From DATMER01 sp963741305 (GTDB taxonomy: Bacteria; Acidobacteriota; Thermoanaerobaculia; Multivoradales; UBA5704), in assembly GCA_963741305.1 (NCBI GenBank), contig CAVUHL010000003.1:992001-1056000 (forward strand): a stretch of DNA of 64,000 nucleotides, written 5' to 3'. How positions within the stretch are numbered: position 1 is the first letter of the stretch; each line of letters starts with the position of its first letter. The notes below the pieces were generated by a model. That model saw only the letters and a list, made by a program, of their open reading frames with translations, was not told the DNA's origin and made no database searches. Both the position numbers and the translations under genes were made by a program. Below, one piece after another: positions 40,295 to 50,162 of this stretch.

Positions 40295-40801
40295 TCAAAC
40301 TCGCGCGAGCTCCTTAATAACCACCCGCGACTTAATCAGATACTCCTCCAGCTTTGGTCTTGGAGCGCTGGCTGTTGACAGCAGAAACAAGCCCGGAGTC
40401 ATGCCGCGTCGCAATGCACCATATCGGGTCTTCACAGCCTTCCGAAATTCCTTTGCTGTCGACGAACTACTGTGTGCAACATGATTGCGGACCTGCCGCA
40501 GTTCAGCGAAAAAGCTGCCGTGGCGGGACACACACGCGAACAGTGGGTCTGACGGAGCAACAGTTGTATTCATGTTGCGTCGAATTGCCTTGGATGTGGT
40601 CCAGGAAAGATGGGCTAATGGCTTGGGGCGGCCATAATTTCGCATGAGGCTGAGTGCCGCCGAAGCAGACCGTGCGGTACTCACCAGAAGCTGGGGTCTG
40701 GTGGCGTCTAGATACTGCGCACCGCAAACGACTTTACTGCATATGGCCTCGATTGCATTGTCTAGCGAAAGGCACATCCTGATTAGAGCTATCTCTGCCA
40801 C
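40295..40801 (-). CDS. Candidate HEPN-like small protein next to DUF262
   Basis: 168-aa mostly helical protein without a recognised family. The segment FFAELRQVRNHVAHSSSS contains RNHVAH, an R-N-x3-H motif of the type used as the catalytic site of HEPN ribonucleases, preceded by a long helix as in that fold. The C-terminus (RYGALRRGMTPGLFLLS, KLEEYLIKSRVVIKEL) is basic. It starts with GTG at 40801, 119 bp downstream of the DUF262 gene on the same strand. DUF262 proteins often neighbour HEPN nucleases, which supports the assignment, but HEPN membership is inferred from one motif plus context. Confidence 0.5.
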   Translation of the reverse strand: MAEIALIRMCLSLDNAIEAICSKVVCGAQYLDATRPQLLVSTARSASAALSLMRNYGRPKPLAHLSWTTSKAIRRNMNTTVAPSDPLFACVSRHGSFFAELRQVRNHVAHSSSSTAKEFRKAVKTRYGALRRGMTPGLFLLSTASAPRPKLEEYLIKSRVVIKELARV

Positions 40802-40920
40802 TAGCTTCCGATGAATGGCGAAAGATTCGCTAACGAGGCCGTGAGACCTTGCAGGGCATGTGTCTGCCCGGAAAACCTGTCATAAGTAGTCTGGAGGGAC
40901 GCTGGCGGCATATCACCAGA

Positions 40921-41925
40921 TTAAGAGAGATAGTCTCGGATGATATCGTCTCGCTTCTGGCGGAAGCGGATACGGTGCATATTTCCAGAGGAGAACGCCT
41001 CATAGACATCTGTGCGAAGGGCATCCGGGACTTCTCCTGAGCGTACCGCCTCGATTTTTGCGTCAAGGTCTGAGATGCACTCCTTCACTTTGTCGAGAGG
41101 TACCGAGCCCAGATCATCGAGGACAAGCAACAGCGAGAAAAGAACCTGGGGTCGAGCAAATATGGTTCCCTTTAAGAGGTCGATAGGGATGTCGACTATC
41201 ACGGCGAAGAGCCGCTCCAGTCTCAGCTTCAACTCGTCCTCATTCGGGAATTCTTCATCGTATCGTTCATAGTAGGAGTCGATGGTGCTTGCTGAGAAGT
41301 CTTGGAGACCGCTGAGGAGATTCACGACAAGATCGGAGACGAACTGCACCTCGACCATGCGTGAAATGTCGTTGTCGGTGAAGATTCCATAGGTGCGCCA
41401 AATGGGCAGCCTGTCGATCGACTCGTTGAGACAGAACTGCTTAAACGCACCACTGTATTGCGCGTTACGCTTCTCTTGTGGGTTAAGAGTCTTCGAGACG
41501 GAATTAATCCGAGCAAAGATTTCGATGACATCGCGATCTTCCGCACCGACCAAATAGCCTACAGAGATCGAAGTCAGTAAGAACTGCCGCTTCTGCGCGG
41601 GCTCGAGGCTTGAAAAGCGCACGGGGCGTTTGTGCGCTGGGTGTGAAGCCGCAAACGCGTCATCCCTGTACTCAATTAGGCAGCGGAGTCTTTGCTGGCC
41701 GTCGACCACTTCCTTGATGCTCTTTTCGTTTTCAAGGTCGATCGTGTGCCTGATGTAGACACTGGGGACCGGCTTGCGCTCGTGAATTGTATTGATGAGG
41801 TAGGCCTTTTGGGTAACCTTCCACACAGAGCGGCGTTGGTACCAAGGGTTAATGTTCAACTCGCCTCGCGAGTTAAAGTTTAGGAGGTCTTGGACCACCA
41901 CCGACTCATAATCCACTCGCTCCAC
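40921..41925 (-). CDS. DUF262 (GmrSD N-terminal-like) protein
   Basis: 334-aa DUF262 protein: INPWYQRRSVWKVTQKAYLINTIHERKPVPSVYIRHT followed by IKEVVDGQQRLRCLIEY with the ParB-like DGQQR motif, and later the FARINSVSKTLNPQEKRNAQYSG segment. This is the N-terminal, NTP-dependent half of GmrS/GmrD-type enzymes against modified phage DNA; no DUF1524 HNH half is fused here. The GTG at 41925 is chosen because a perfect AAGGAGG lies 6 nt upstream; a TTG eight codons earlier lacks one. Lower GC than its surroundings. Probably part of a defence module with the small HEPN-like gene downstream. Confidence 0.85.
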   Translation of the reverse strand: MERVDYESVVVQDLLNFNSRGELNINPWYQRRSVWKVTQKAYLINTIHERKPVPSVYIRHTIDLENEKSIKEVVDGQQRLRCLIEYRDDAFAASHPAHKRPVRFSSLEPAQKRQFLLTSISVGYLVGAEDRDVIEIFARINSVSKTLNPQEKRNAQYSGAFKQFCLNESIDRLPIWRTYGIFTDNDISRMVEVQFVSDLVVNLLSGLQDFSASTIDSYYERYDEEFPNEDELKLRLERLFAVIVDIPIDLLKGTIFARPQVLFSLLLVLDDLGSVPLDKVKECISDLDAKIEAVRSGEVPDALRTDVYEAFSSGNMHRIRFRQKRDDIIRDYLS

Positions 41926-41960
41926 TTTGTGCCTCCTTGGCGTATTCAACTGCTCACCTG

Positions 41961-42010
41961 TTGGAGCAGCCGGCCCGCCTCCCAGCGTAGCTGGCGGGTG
42001 TTGGCTCCAA
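41961..42010 (-). promoter_or_regulatory. Long imperfect hairpin upstream of the DUF262 gene
   Basis: Arms TTGGAGC (41961-41967) with GCTCCAA (42004-42010) and CCCGCC (41974-41979) with GGCGGG (41993-41998) form a two-step stem about 35 bp before the DUF262 start codon. It would lie in the mRNA leader or promoter; role unknown. Confidence 0.45.
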
Positions 42011-42775
42011 GAGCATTCCGAGGTTATCAGTGTTCCAAACGCTACAACGTAAGTGGCTCACGCGCCTTCATCCGCCTGTAGGCCGTTGGCGTGGGGCGTA
42101 GGCCGACTGGAGAGACGCGGACTACTCCCTCTGCAACAGCCTGGATTGGACAAAGTCTAGACCGGTGTCGGTGGCGAGTCAATCCGAAGCCGGGCGGCGG
42201 AGTTCGACCACCAGTTTTTAGGGGCAGAGGCTTGCTGCCTATTGCCCTGTCGTTCTAGGGCATGTCCACATATGAGGCCGTCTAATAGGAATGTTTTCTA
42301 GATTGGAGAAAGTGCGGCGCTATCTGTCACAGGCAAGCAAGGCTCCGGGCTTTACCTCTCCTGCGAGGTGGAAGGGTACACGTTCAGGGGGCAAGGCACG
42401 CACTCCGCCCAGCCTTCCCCCGGAGCCCACCTGCCCCCCTCCCGATCGGGAGGGGCACACGGATTCCCCAGAAGGCCAGGACCCCCAAAAAGGGCGGGAC
42501 GGCGGCGTCCTTGGACACGGAGGCTGCCGTCCCTTCTCAATTTTCAAAGAACCTCCCGGCGAAGAGCTCTCATCGTTGGACATTCCTCCTGATCCGCCGA
42601 CGCGGAAGCTGCGCTCCGCTGAGCGCCGTTCAGGCCTCTCCCGGAAGGGAGCGGCCCTCTTCTGACCTCCATCGTATGCACTAGCTTGGCGGATATGAGT
42701 AGTCCAGTCAAGTGGGTGAGTCTTCCGGAGATTGAAATGGACAACATCTATGCGCGTGTGAGTAAGCAGCCCCTC
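42011..42775. other. Gene-free hairpin-rich tract
   Basis: No convincing gene. The tract holds several strong inverted repeats: the perfect 20-bp palindrome CCCCTCCCGATCGGGAGGGG (42436-42455); GGGACGGC/GCCGTCCC stems at 42496-42503 and 42526-42533, followed by TTCTC; and CTCCC/GGGAG within GGCC arms near 42631-42654. Open frames here are Pro/Gly/Arg-rich and have no start context or family resemblance. Confidence 0.6.
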
Positions 42776-43132
42776 CTGCCGGACGTTTCCCGGAAGCGGG
42801 CGGACGGTCCGCCCCGGTCCGGCCACGGTTCGCCCCGGCCTGGGAGCGTTCTGCCCCGATCCGCGAGCGGCTCGCCCTTCTGGGGGAGGCTCCCGGAGCT
42901 CGGGGGGAGCCTTTCCCCCCGCGAGGCGAGCCGCCCACAACTCGAGGGGATGATCGGCCGCCTGGAGGGGGAGGTTTCCCCTCGCCGGAGGGATTGTCCG
43001 TCCCTCGGGGGGAACCGTCCGCCGGGAGGAGGCGCATCGCCCGGCCGGTGGGGGAGAGTGTCGCCGGTCGAGGGGGAAGCTTCCCCTTTTGGGGCGAGCC
43101 ACACAGATCGAGGGGAATCGTCCACGGGAGCT
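42776..43132. repeat. Degenerate 21-bp-period array 2 with conserved dyads
   Basis: About 17 units of 21 bp. Sequence identity between units is low, yet each unit keeps a purine-rich left arm, a short centre and the complementary right arm: for example GGCGGAC/GTCCGCC (about 42800), GCGAGC/GCTCGC (about 42863), GGGAG/CTCCC (about 42885), GGGGGA/TCCCC and GGGGAAGCTTCCCC (43072-43085). Open frames through it show a loose seven-residue period (such as SPRPGSV, SPREASR, SPVEGEA), a by-product of the 21-bp period. No spacers and no recognised protein. Confidence 0.75.
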
Positions 43133-43252
43133 GCTCTGTTGCGGCCAGGAAGCGGATGCGCAAGAGCGAGCTTGACGGCCAGCGGGGCAGAGACTATCAT
43201 GCGCACCGAAGTCGTTTATGCCTGATGTAGGATGGTTCTTTGACAATCGATG

Positions 43253-43325
43253 GACCCCAAGACAGGGGGCGGGTCCCTCCGGAGGGCGAGACTGGCCGCG
43301 GGCCCGCCCCTGCCACTTGGGTTGA
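43253..43325. repeat. Large hairpin element at the 3' end of the NCS1 gene
   Basis: Long imperfect inverted repeat: ACCCCAAG...CAGGGGGCGGG on the left and GGGCCCGCCCCTG...CTTGGGTT on the right, with a CTCCGGAG centre. It ends about 10 bp from the permease stop codon and could serve as its terminator or be another dispersed REP-like element. Confidence 0.65.
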
Positions 43326-43334
43326 GGTGTGCAC

Positions 43335-44801
<1,467 letters not shown>

Positions 44802-44822
44802 GGGGAGTATGGTAGCTCGGAA

Positions 44823-44986
44823 CCCTCACCCCCGTCCCCTCTCCCACACGCACTCACACCCGCCCGGGAGAGGGGCGCCCCCTCCCGCCCAACAGCAACA
44901 GCAAAACAGAGGTCCGGTTCCTATCCGGTTCCCCCTCTCCCGGGAGGGTGTGAGTGCGTGTGGGAGAGGGGGTTAGGGGGTGAGGG
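44823..44986. repeat. Inverted-repeat element, copy A (MITE-like, no gene)
   Basis: About 164 bp whose ends are near-perfect inverted copies: left CCCTCACCCCCGTCCCCTC followed by TCCCACACGCACTCACACC; right GGTGTGAGTGCGTGTGGGA followed by GAGGGGGTTAGGGGGTGAG. The short centre is Gln/Ala-codon-like DNA without a gene. It starts 22 bp before the permease gene and ends exactly at the stop codon of the beta-helix gene. Copies B (49474-49608) and C (55450-56026) share these end sequences. Confidence 0.9.
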
Positions 44987-46582
44987 TCAGTGCCCGATGC
45001 ACCAGTCGTAAAGCGCGTCGGTGTAGGTCTGCAGGTTTCCGGAGGCGTAGCCGGCGGCGACCGAGGCTCCCACGGCCGCGGTGGGGCAGCGGGAGACGTC
45101 GACCAGGACCAGGTTGAGGTCGTTGTTCGTGACCTGGGCCTCGAGCATGCCGCTCACGGCGATGCCGGTGTCCACCCGGGTGGGGATTCCACCCGTCGTG
45201 TTGCCGGTCACGGAGGCCCCGCTCGCCAGGTCGGCCGGCGGGCCGAACCAGGCCCTCGTGCCAACCGAGATGCCGAGGTCGAAGTGGGTGTCGGGGCTCG
45301 TCCAGAAGGTGTTCGAGTCGATCAGGGCAAAGCGGAAGTCGGGCTTCGTGCCCTTGCCCTGAAGGCCGTCGATCGTGATGGCTCCGTAGGCCGAGTTGCC
45401 CGCCGAGATGACGCGGTTGAACCTCACCACGGACTTCTGGACCGCGGGATGGGAGCGGAAGAGCACGATGCCGACGTCGGTCGCGTCCACGATCTGGTTG
45501 AACGCGGCGTAGGTGGACTCGCAGGAGATGCTCAGGCCGTCGGTCCAGGGGTTGTCCTTCAGCTTGCCCCGGACGTGCGCGCTGGAGTAGGCCGTGACCA
45601 GGTTGCCCGTGACCTGGACAGTGCTACAGGGGAAGCCTTCCGAGGCTCCGAAGACCTGGAGGCTCGACCAGCCCGCGGCGTTGGTGATCATGCTGTTCCG
45701 GATCGTGGTCCCGCTGCCTCCGAGGAGGCGGACGTTGACGCCGTCGTCGACGAAGCCGATCACGCCCCGCTGGCCGTCCACCCAGACGTGGTCGAGCCCG
45801 GCGCCGTCCTCGAGGGTCACGGCCGCGGTCTTGAAGGCGGCATTGCGCACGAGCCGGCCCATCAGGGCGTAGTGCGTCGGCTCCGGGTAGCCGGTCGTGG
45901 CAATGGTCACTCCCCGCGGGATCACGAGCGGAGCGTTCAGCCACACCACGGCCTTCTGGGCGAGGAGGATGGTCTCTCCCATGGAGGCGGCGTTGAGGAG
46001 CGCCTGGAGCTGCGCGCCGGTCCCCTGGAACCCTGGGCTGTTCACGGGAAGGGCGAGCACCGGCTGGTTGCCGAAGGAGTAGCTGGTCTGAGCGCCGCAG
46101 ATCTTTTTCGCGAGCCGCTTGAATTCGCGGTTGGAGAAGAAGGCATCGACCGTATCGTTCCAGTCCTGGCCCCTGCGCCGCGCCTTCAGGCGGATCTGGA
46201 AGTCGGCCTTGTCCGGCTCGCGGTTCAGGACGCCGCGGTAGAGCGTGAGCAGCTCGGCCGGCGGGTCGTAGCCCCGCGAGAGGTAGTCGCCGGAGATGTA
46301 GACCTTGCGGGCCCAGGCGTTCAGGGTGGAGGCGCGGCAGCCGTTGGCCTGGAACCAGGCCACGGCTTGCTGCCACTCGTCGGGCTCGGGAGTGCGGCCC
46401 AGGCCTTCGGTGTAGGTCTTGGCGATGAATTGGCCGGGGACTTTGCGGGCTGCGGCTTGGGCGGGAGCCGGAAGAAGGACTGCAAGGACACCAAGGACAG
46501 CAAGGACTTCAAGGACGGGTCTGGTGGTCGTTGGTGTCCTTGAGGTCGTTGGTGTCCTTGAGGTCCTTTCCGGGCTGCTCAT
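44987..46582 (-). CDS. Secreted DUF4214-like plus right-handed beta-helix protein
   Basis: 531-aa exported protein. The signal region includes the repeat-encoded VLEVLAVLGVLAVLLPAPAQA. Residues about 45-140 look like two DUF4214-type repeats (FIAKTYTEGLGRTPEPDEWQQAVAWF, LLTLYRGVLNREPDKADF). Residues about 170-520 are a right-handed parallel beta-helix (VTIATTGYPEPT, IRNSMITNAAGWSSLQVFG, VQVTGNLVTAYSS, VVRFNRVISAGNSAYGAITIDG). Such proteins bind or cleave polysaccharides at the surface; no lyase residues can be assigned. The ATG shares one base with the stop of the M16 peptidase gene. The stop codon touches repeat element A. Confidence 0.75.
   Translation of the reverse strand: MSSPERTSRTPTTSRTPTTTRPVLEVLAVLGVLAVLLPAPAQAAARKVPGQFIAKTYTEGLGRTPEPDEWQQAVAWFQANGCRASTLNAWARKVYISGDYLSRGYDPPAELLTLYRGVLNREPDKADFQIRLKARRRGQDWNDTVDAFFSNREFKRLAKKICGAQTSYSFGNQPVLALPVNSPGFQGTGAQLQALLNAASMGETILLAQKAVVWLNAPLVIPRGVTIATTGYPEPTHYALMGRLVRNAAFKTAAVTLEDGAGLDHVWVDGQRGVIGFVDDGVNVRLLGGSGTTIRNSMITNAAGWSSLQVFGASEGFPCSTVQVTGNLVTAYSSAHVRGKLKDNPWTDGLSISCESTYAAFNQIVDATDVGIVLFRSHPAVQKSVVRFNRVISAGNSAYGAITIDGLQGKGTKPDFRFALIDSNTFWTSPDTHFDLGISVGTRAWFGPPADLASGASVTGNTTGGIPTRVDTGIAVSGMLEAQVTNNDLNLVLVDVSRCPTAAVGASVAAGYASGNLQTYTDALYDWCIGH
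46473..46566. repeat. CAAGGAC/GTCCTTG minisatellite encoding a signal-peptide region
   Basis: Left part: imperfect 9-bp units GCAAGGACN (46473-46515). Right part: two copies of an 18-bp unit containing GTCGTTGGTGTCCTTGAG (about 46529-46564). Read on the minus strand it encodes the Ser/Arg/Thr-rich start and the Val/Leu-rich core of the beta-helix protein's signal sequence. The same kind of unit underlies 31979-32022. Confidence 0.75.
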
Positions 46583-49428
46583 CACTTCGCCTCTTTCTTT
46601 TCCGGATCCAGCACGCCGAGCACGTAACGCTCGCGGCGCAGGTAGCGGCGGGCGGCGTCCTGGATGGTCTTCGTGCTCACCCTCTGGACCAGTTCATCGT
46701 AGCGCGGCAGGTCGCGCAGATCGAGGCCTTCGGAGTCGTAGGCTTCCATGGCCGCCAGCCAGAATTCGTTGGTCTTGAGGTTCGTCTCCCGCTCGCGGCG
46801 CTGCTTTTCCTGCACTTGTTTTACGTAGCTGTCGCCGACGCCGTTTTTCTGGATCGCCTCGATTTCCGTGAACACGGCCTTGACCAGCGCCTGCACCTGT
46901 TCGGGCGCGCAGCCGAAGGAGAGGGTGACGGTGTAGCGCTCTTCCGGCCGGCGGTCGAGCCCGGCGTTGACCTGGACTCCGTAGACGGCGCCCATGTCTT
47001 CCCGCAGGACTTCGCGGAGGCGCACGTCGAGGACGTCGGAGAGCGATGAGATGTCGTGCCGGGCCACGCGGCTGAACGGCGCATCTCCCGTGAAGACGAT
47101 CTGTACCTGGCTCTTGGGTTCCAGCCCGCGCTCGATCTTGACTTCGACTACGCCGTCCGGCGGCCGGACGCCTACGTCCTTCCAGGATTCCTTGCGCCCG
47201 TTCGAGGGGAGCCCGCCCAGCCAGGTCTGCACCAGCGGCTTGATGGCTTCGGGTTGGAAGCTGCCCACCAGCAGGAAGGTGAAGTCGCCCGCATCGGCGA
47301 AGCGGTCGTGGTAGATCCGCCAGGCGACGGCGGGATCGACCTTGCCGATCAGCTCCGGCGAGATCGGCTGCCAGCGCGGGTTGCCCTGGGTGAGGGCGCG
47401 CATCATGGCGTCGTTGAAGACTTCGCCGGGATCGGCCAGGCGGTTTTCGGCAAATGCGCGCATCCGGTCGAGGACGGAGCGGAAGGCCGCTTCATCCTGG
47501 CGCGGGGCCGTGACGCTCAGGTAGACGAGCTGGAGCAGCGTCTCCAGGTCGCGCACGGAGGAGCCGCCTTCGATCCCTTCTTCGAGTTGGGCGATGTAGG
47601 GCCCGACCTGGACCGATCTTCCGGCCAGCGCCTTTTCGAGCGAGATGGAGTCGAATTGCCCGAAGCCCGCCTCGCCGACCAGGGCGGTGGCGAACAGGGC
47701 GGAGGGGAATTCCGCGTCCGGGACCAGCGAGTGGCCGCCGGGGCTGTAGGAGGTGAGGAGGATCTCGTCGTTCTTGAAGTCCGTGGGCTTGAGGATCACC
47801 CGCACGCCGTTGGACAGGCGCCATTCGGTGACGCCGATCTCCTTGATCCTGGTTTCGCGGATGACCGTGCCCGGCTTGGGCGCCGCCGGCACCAGGGGGC
47901 CGGACACGGCATGGTCCACGTAGGGCTCGACTTCGCGCTTCGCCGCGGTGGCGAACACGGCGCGGAGGCGGTCTTCGGCGGGCAGGGCAACGCCTTCCTT
48001 CTTGGGAGCGTTCACCAGGACGACCCGGCTGTGATCGGTCAGCCATTCGTCCGCGAGGTGGTTCACTTCGTCGAGGGTGATGCCGGGCAGGTAGCGGCGC
48101 ACCATCTGCACTTCTTGCGGGATGCCGGGCACCGACTCGCCGTAGGTGAAGGCGCGGACGAATTCCTCGGCGAAGGTGGTGGATTCGATCTTGCCGCGCT
48201 CGCGCTCGGCCTGTTCGTAGCCGAGGAGCCATTCTTTCTTGGCGCGCTCGAGCTCTCCCGGGGTGAAGCCGTGGCGGCGGACGCGCTCGACTTCGGTGAG
48301 GAGCGCTTCCAGGCCGCGCTCGACTCCGCCGTCGCGCACGCCCGCGGCGAGGGAGGTCACTTCGGCCGAGCGCACGAAGCGGCCGGTGTCCGAGCCGCCC
48401 CAGAGGAACGGCGGATCGGGGCGTTGCGTGATCTCGTCCAGCCGCTGATTGAGCATGCCGTGGTAGAGCGCTTCGACGATGGACCGGCGGTAGTCGACGA
48501 AGCGGTCTTCACGGCGCTTCGGCTGCTTCCAGTGGATGGCGACGGTGGTGTCCGTGGCCTCGGGGTCGGTGGTGAAGGAGAACAGGGTTTCCTGGTGCGC
48601 GGGCACGGGGAAGACTTCGCGCGGCCGGGGCGTGCCGGGGTTCTTGAGCACGCCGAGCTGCTTGCGGATCTGTTCTTCGATGCGGGCCGGATCGAAGTCG
48701 CCCACGGCCACGACGGCCATGAGGTCGGGCCGGTACCAGTCCTGGTAGAAGCGGCGCAGGGCCTCGGGCGTGGCTTTCTCGAGGATCTCTTTCTGGCCGA
48801 TGGGCAGCCGCTCGGCGTAGCGGGAGCCCTGGAAGAGGATGGGGAACTGCTTGTCATCCATGCGCGCCGAGGCGCCGCGGCCGAGCCGCCACTCTTCGAC
48901 GACCACTCCGCGTTCCTTGGCCAGCTCTTCGGGATCGAAGGTGAGCCCGTCCGCCCAGTCTTTCAGGATGCGGAGGGATTGATCCACGTACTCCGGCTGG
49001 TCGGTCGGGACGGTGAGCGTGTAGACCGTCTCGTCGAACCCGGTATAGGCGTTGACGTCCGCTCCGAAGCGCATGCCGATGGATTCCAGGTAGCGCACGA
49101 GGTCTTGGTGCTCGAAGGCCTTGGAGCCGTTGAACGCCATGTGCTCAACCAAATGAGCAAGACCGCGCTGGTCCTCGTCCTCCAGGACCGATCCGGCGTT
49201 GACCACGAGCCAGATCTCCGCCCGTCCGGCTGGGACGCTGTTCTTGCGGATGTAGTAGGTCAAGCCGTTCGGGAGCTTGCCGACCGTGATCTCGGGATCG
49301 ACCGGGAGCAGGGCCTCCAGGTTCTCGGCGGTGGCCGGAGCCTGAGGGGCCTGGGCCGGAGCCTGAGAGACGGCCGGAACGGCGGCGAGCAGACAGAGGA
49401 GGAGCGGGAGTGTCTTTGGGTATCTCAT
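46582..49428 (-). CDS. Secreted M16-family (pitrilysin-type) zinc metallopeptidase
   Basis: 948-aa exported peptidase with the usual two-fold repeat. Signal peptide to about residue 22, then PEITVGKLPNGLTYYIRKN and the inverted zinc motif HLVEH (His92, Glu95, His96), with the distal Glu in the expected helix about 75 residues later (EELAKERGVVVEEW). The second half begins EWRLSNGVRVILKPTDFKNDEILLTSYSPGG and lacks the zinc motif, as normal. It probably degrades peptides or processes proteins in the periplasm. It is the upstream partner of the beta-helix gene (one-base overlap). Length is typical for the PqqL-like branch. Confidence 0.93.
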   Translation of the reverse strand: MRYPKTLPLLLCLLAAVPAVSQAPAQAPQAPATAENLEALLPVDPEITVGKLPNGLTYYIRKNSVPAGRAEIWLVVNAGSVLEDEDQRGLAHLVEHMAFNGSKAFEHQDLVRYLESIGMRFGADVNAYTGFDETVYTLTVPTDQPEYVDQSLRILKDWADGLTFDPEELAKERGVVVEEWRLGRGASARMDDKQFPILFQGSRYAERLPIGQKEILEKATPEALRRFYQDWYRPDLMAVVAVGDFDPARIEEQIRKQLGVLKNPGTPRPREVFPVPAHQETLFSFTTDPEATDTTVAIHWKQPKRREDRFVDYRRSIVEALYHGMLNQRLDEITQRPDPPFLWGGSDTGRFVRSAEVTSLAAGVRDGGVERGLEALLTEVERVRRHGFTPGELERAKKEWLLGYEQAERERGKIESTTFAEEFVRAFTYGESVPGIPQEVQMVRRYLPGITLDEVNHLADEWLTDHSRVVLVNAPKKEGVALPAEDRLRAVFATAAKREVEPYVDHAVSGPLVPAAPKPGTVIRETRIKEIGVTEWRLSNGVRVILKPTDFKNDEILLTSYSPGGHSLVPDAEFPSALFATALVGEAGFGQFDSISLEKALAGRSVQVGPYIAQLEEGIEGGSSVRDLETLLQLVYLSVTAPRQDEAAFRSVLDRMRAFAENRLADPGEVFNDAMMRALTQGNPRWQPISPELIGKVDPAVAWRIYHDRFADAGDFTFLLVGSFQPEAIKPLVQTWLGGLPSNGRKESWKDVGVRPPDGVVEVKIERGLEPKSQVQIVFTGDAPFSRVARHDISSLSDVLDVRLREVLREDMGAVYGVQVNAGLDRRPEERYTVTLSFGCAPEQVQALVKAVFTEIEAIQKNGVGDSYVKQVQEKQRRERETNLKTNEFWLAAMEAYDSEGLDLRDLPRYDELVQRVSTKTIQDAARRYLRRERYVLGVLDPEKKEAK

Positions 49429-49473
49429 GGTTTCGCAAAGGGTAACGTTGTGATGGGGGTGGGGGATTCCGGA

Positions 49474-49608
49474 CCCTCACCCCCGACCCCTCTCCCACAC
49501 GCACTCACACCCGCCCGGGAGAGGGGCGCCCCCACCCGTGCTTTTTCCGGTTCCCCCTCGCCCGGGCGGGTGTGAGTGCGTGTGGGAGAGGGGGTTAGGG
49601 GGTGAGGG
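49474..49608. repeat. Inverted-repeat element, copy B (MITE-like, no gene)
   Basis: About 135 bp with the same ends as copy A: CCCTCACCCCCGACCCCTC then CCCACACGCACTCACACCC on the left, and the complement GGGTGTGAGTGCGTGTGGG then GGGTTAGGGGGTGAGGG on the right. The centre is only about 25 bp. Its right end supplies the last codons and the stop codon of the neighbouring GNAT gene. Confidence 0.9.
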
Positions 49609-49873
49609 CCTCCTGGAACCGCGGATGCCGCTTCGCGTAAACATCTACATACCAGCAAGAAGCCCGGAACCTGCAGCCGCGCTGCACCGTCTCTTCCAGG
49701 GCATGCTCCACGAGTTTCTCGGCGATGCCTCGGCCGCGGTGCTCGGGGGGGACGTAGGTGTGCGTGAAGTCGACCAGGTTGTCGCCGAGCACGCGGTAGG
49801 TGAGGAGCCCTACCTCCTGGCCCTCGCTCGTCACGGTGTATCTCTTCGCCTGCTCGTCGTGCCGGATGTCCAT
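49595..49873 (-). CDS. YjdJ-type small GNAT acetyltransferase (copy 1)
   Basis: 92-aa protein of the short GNAT family (PF14542/YjdJ type): VGLLTYRVLGDNLVDFTHTYVPPEHRGRGIAEKLVEHALEETVQRGCRF contains the R-G-R-G-I-A acetyl-CoA loop, followed by ASCWYVDVYAKRHPRFQ. The family acetylates unknown small substrates or proteins. The final ALTP and the stop codon are read from repeat element B, so the natural C-terminus was probably altered slightly by that element. A paralogue lies 13 bp upstream on the same strand. Confidence 0.88.
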   Translation of the reverse strand: MDIRHDEQAKRYTVTSEGQEVGLLTYRVLGDNLVDFTHTYVPPEHRGRGIAEKLVEHALEETVQRGCRFRASCWYVDVYAKRHPRFQEALTP

Positions 49874-49886
49874 GTCCAGCCTCCTT

Positions 49887-50162
49887 TTAAGATGCCAGCC
49901 CCTTTTTGTACTCCGGGTGCTTCTCGACGAAGCTCTCCAGGTAAGGGCAAGTGGGGGTGAACTTGTAGCCGTTCTTCATCGTGTCGTCCAGGGCGTGGCG
50001 CACGAGCTTTTCGGCCACTCCGCGGCCGCGCAGCTCCTCCGGGACGAAGGTGTGCCGGAAGTCGCGCGTCTTGCCGTTCTCCTGGTAGGTGAGCTCGGCT
50101 TTTTCCTTTTCGTACGGGATGTAGTACCGCTTACCCTCTTCATGCTGGATTTCAGGATCCAT
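49887..50162 (-). CDS. YjdJ-type small GNAT acetyltransferase (copy 2)
   Basis: 91-aa paralogue of the next gene: AELTYQENGKTRDFRHTFVPEELRGRGVAEKLVRHALDDTMKNGYKFTPTCPYLESFVEKHPEY. The RGRGVA loop binds acetyl-CoA. It overlaps the 3' end of the CHAT gene by 11 bp, so the CHAT and both GNAT genes are likely one transcript. The two copies differ substantially, so the duplication is old. Confidence 0.88.
   Translation of the reverse strand: MDPEIQHEEGKRYYIPYEKEKAELTYQENGKTRDFRHTFVPEELRGRGVAEKLVRHALDDTMKNGYKFTPTCPYLESFVEKHPEYKKGLAS

Noticed and set aside
42291..43246. Pro/Gly/Arg-rich open frames on both strands around array 2
   Set aside because: Several overlapping frames are open at once, all mirror the 21-bp period or hairpins, and none has a ribosome site or recognisable fold.
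47056..49575. 839-codon open frame antisense to the M16 peptidase
   Set aside because: No domain or signal; the opposite strand encodes an intact zinc peptidase with HLVEH and normal two-domain length.
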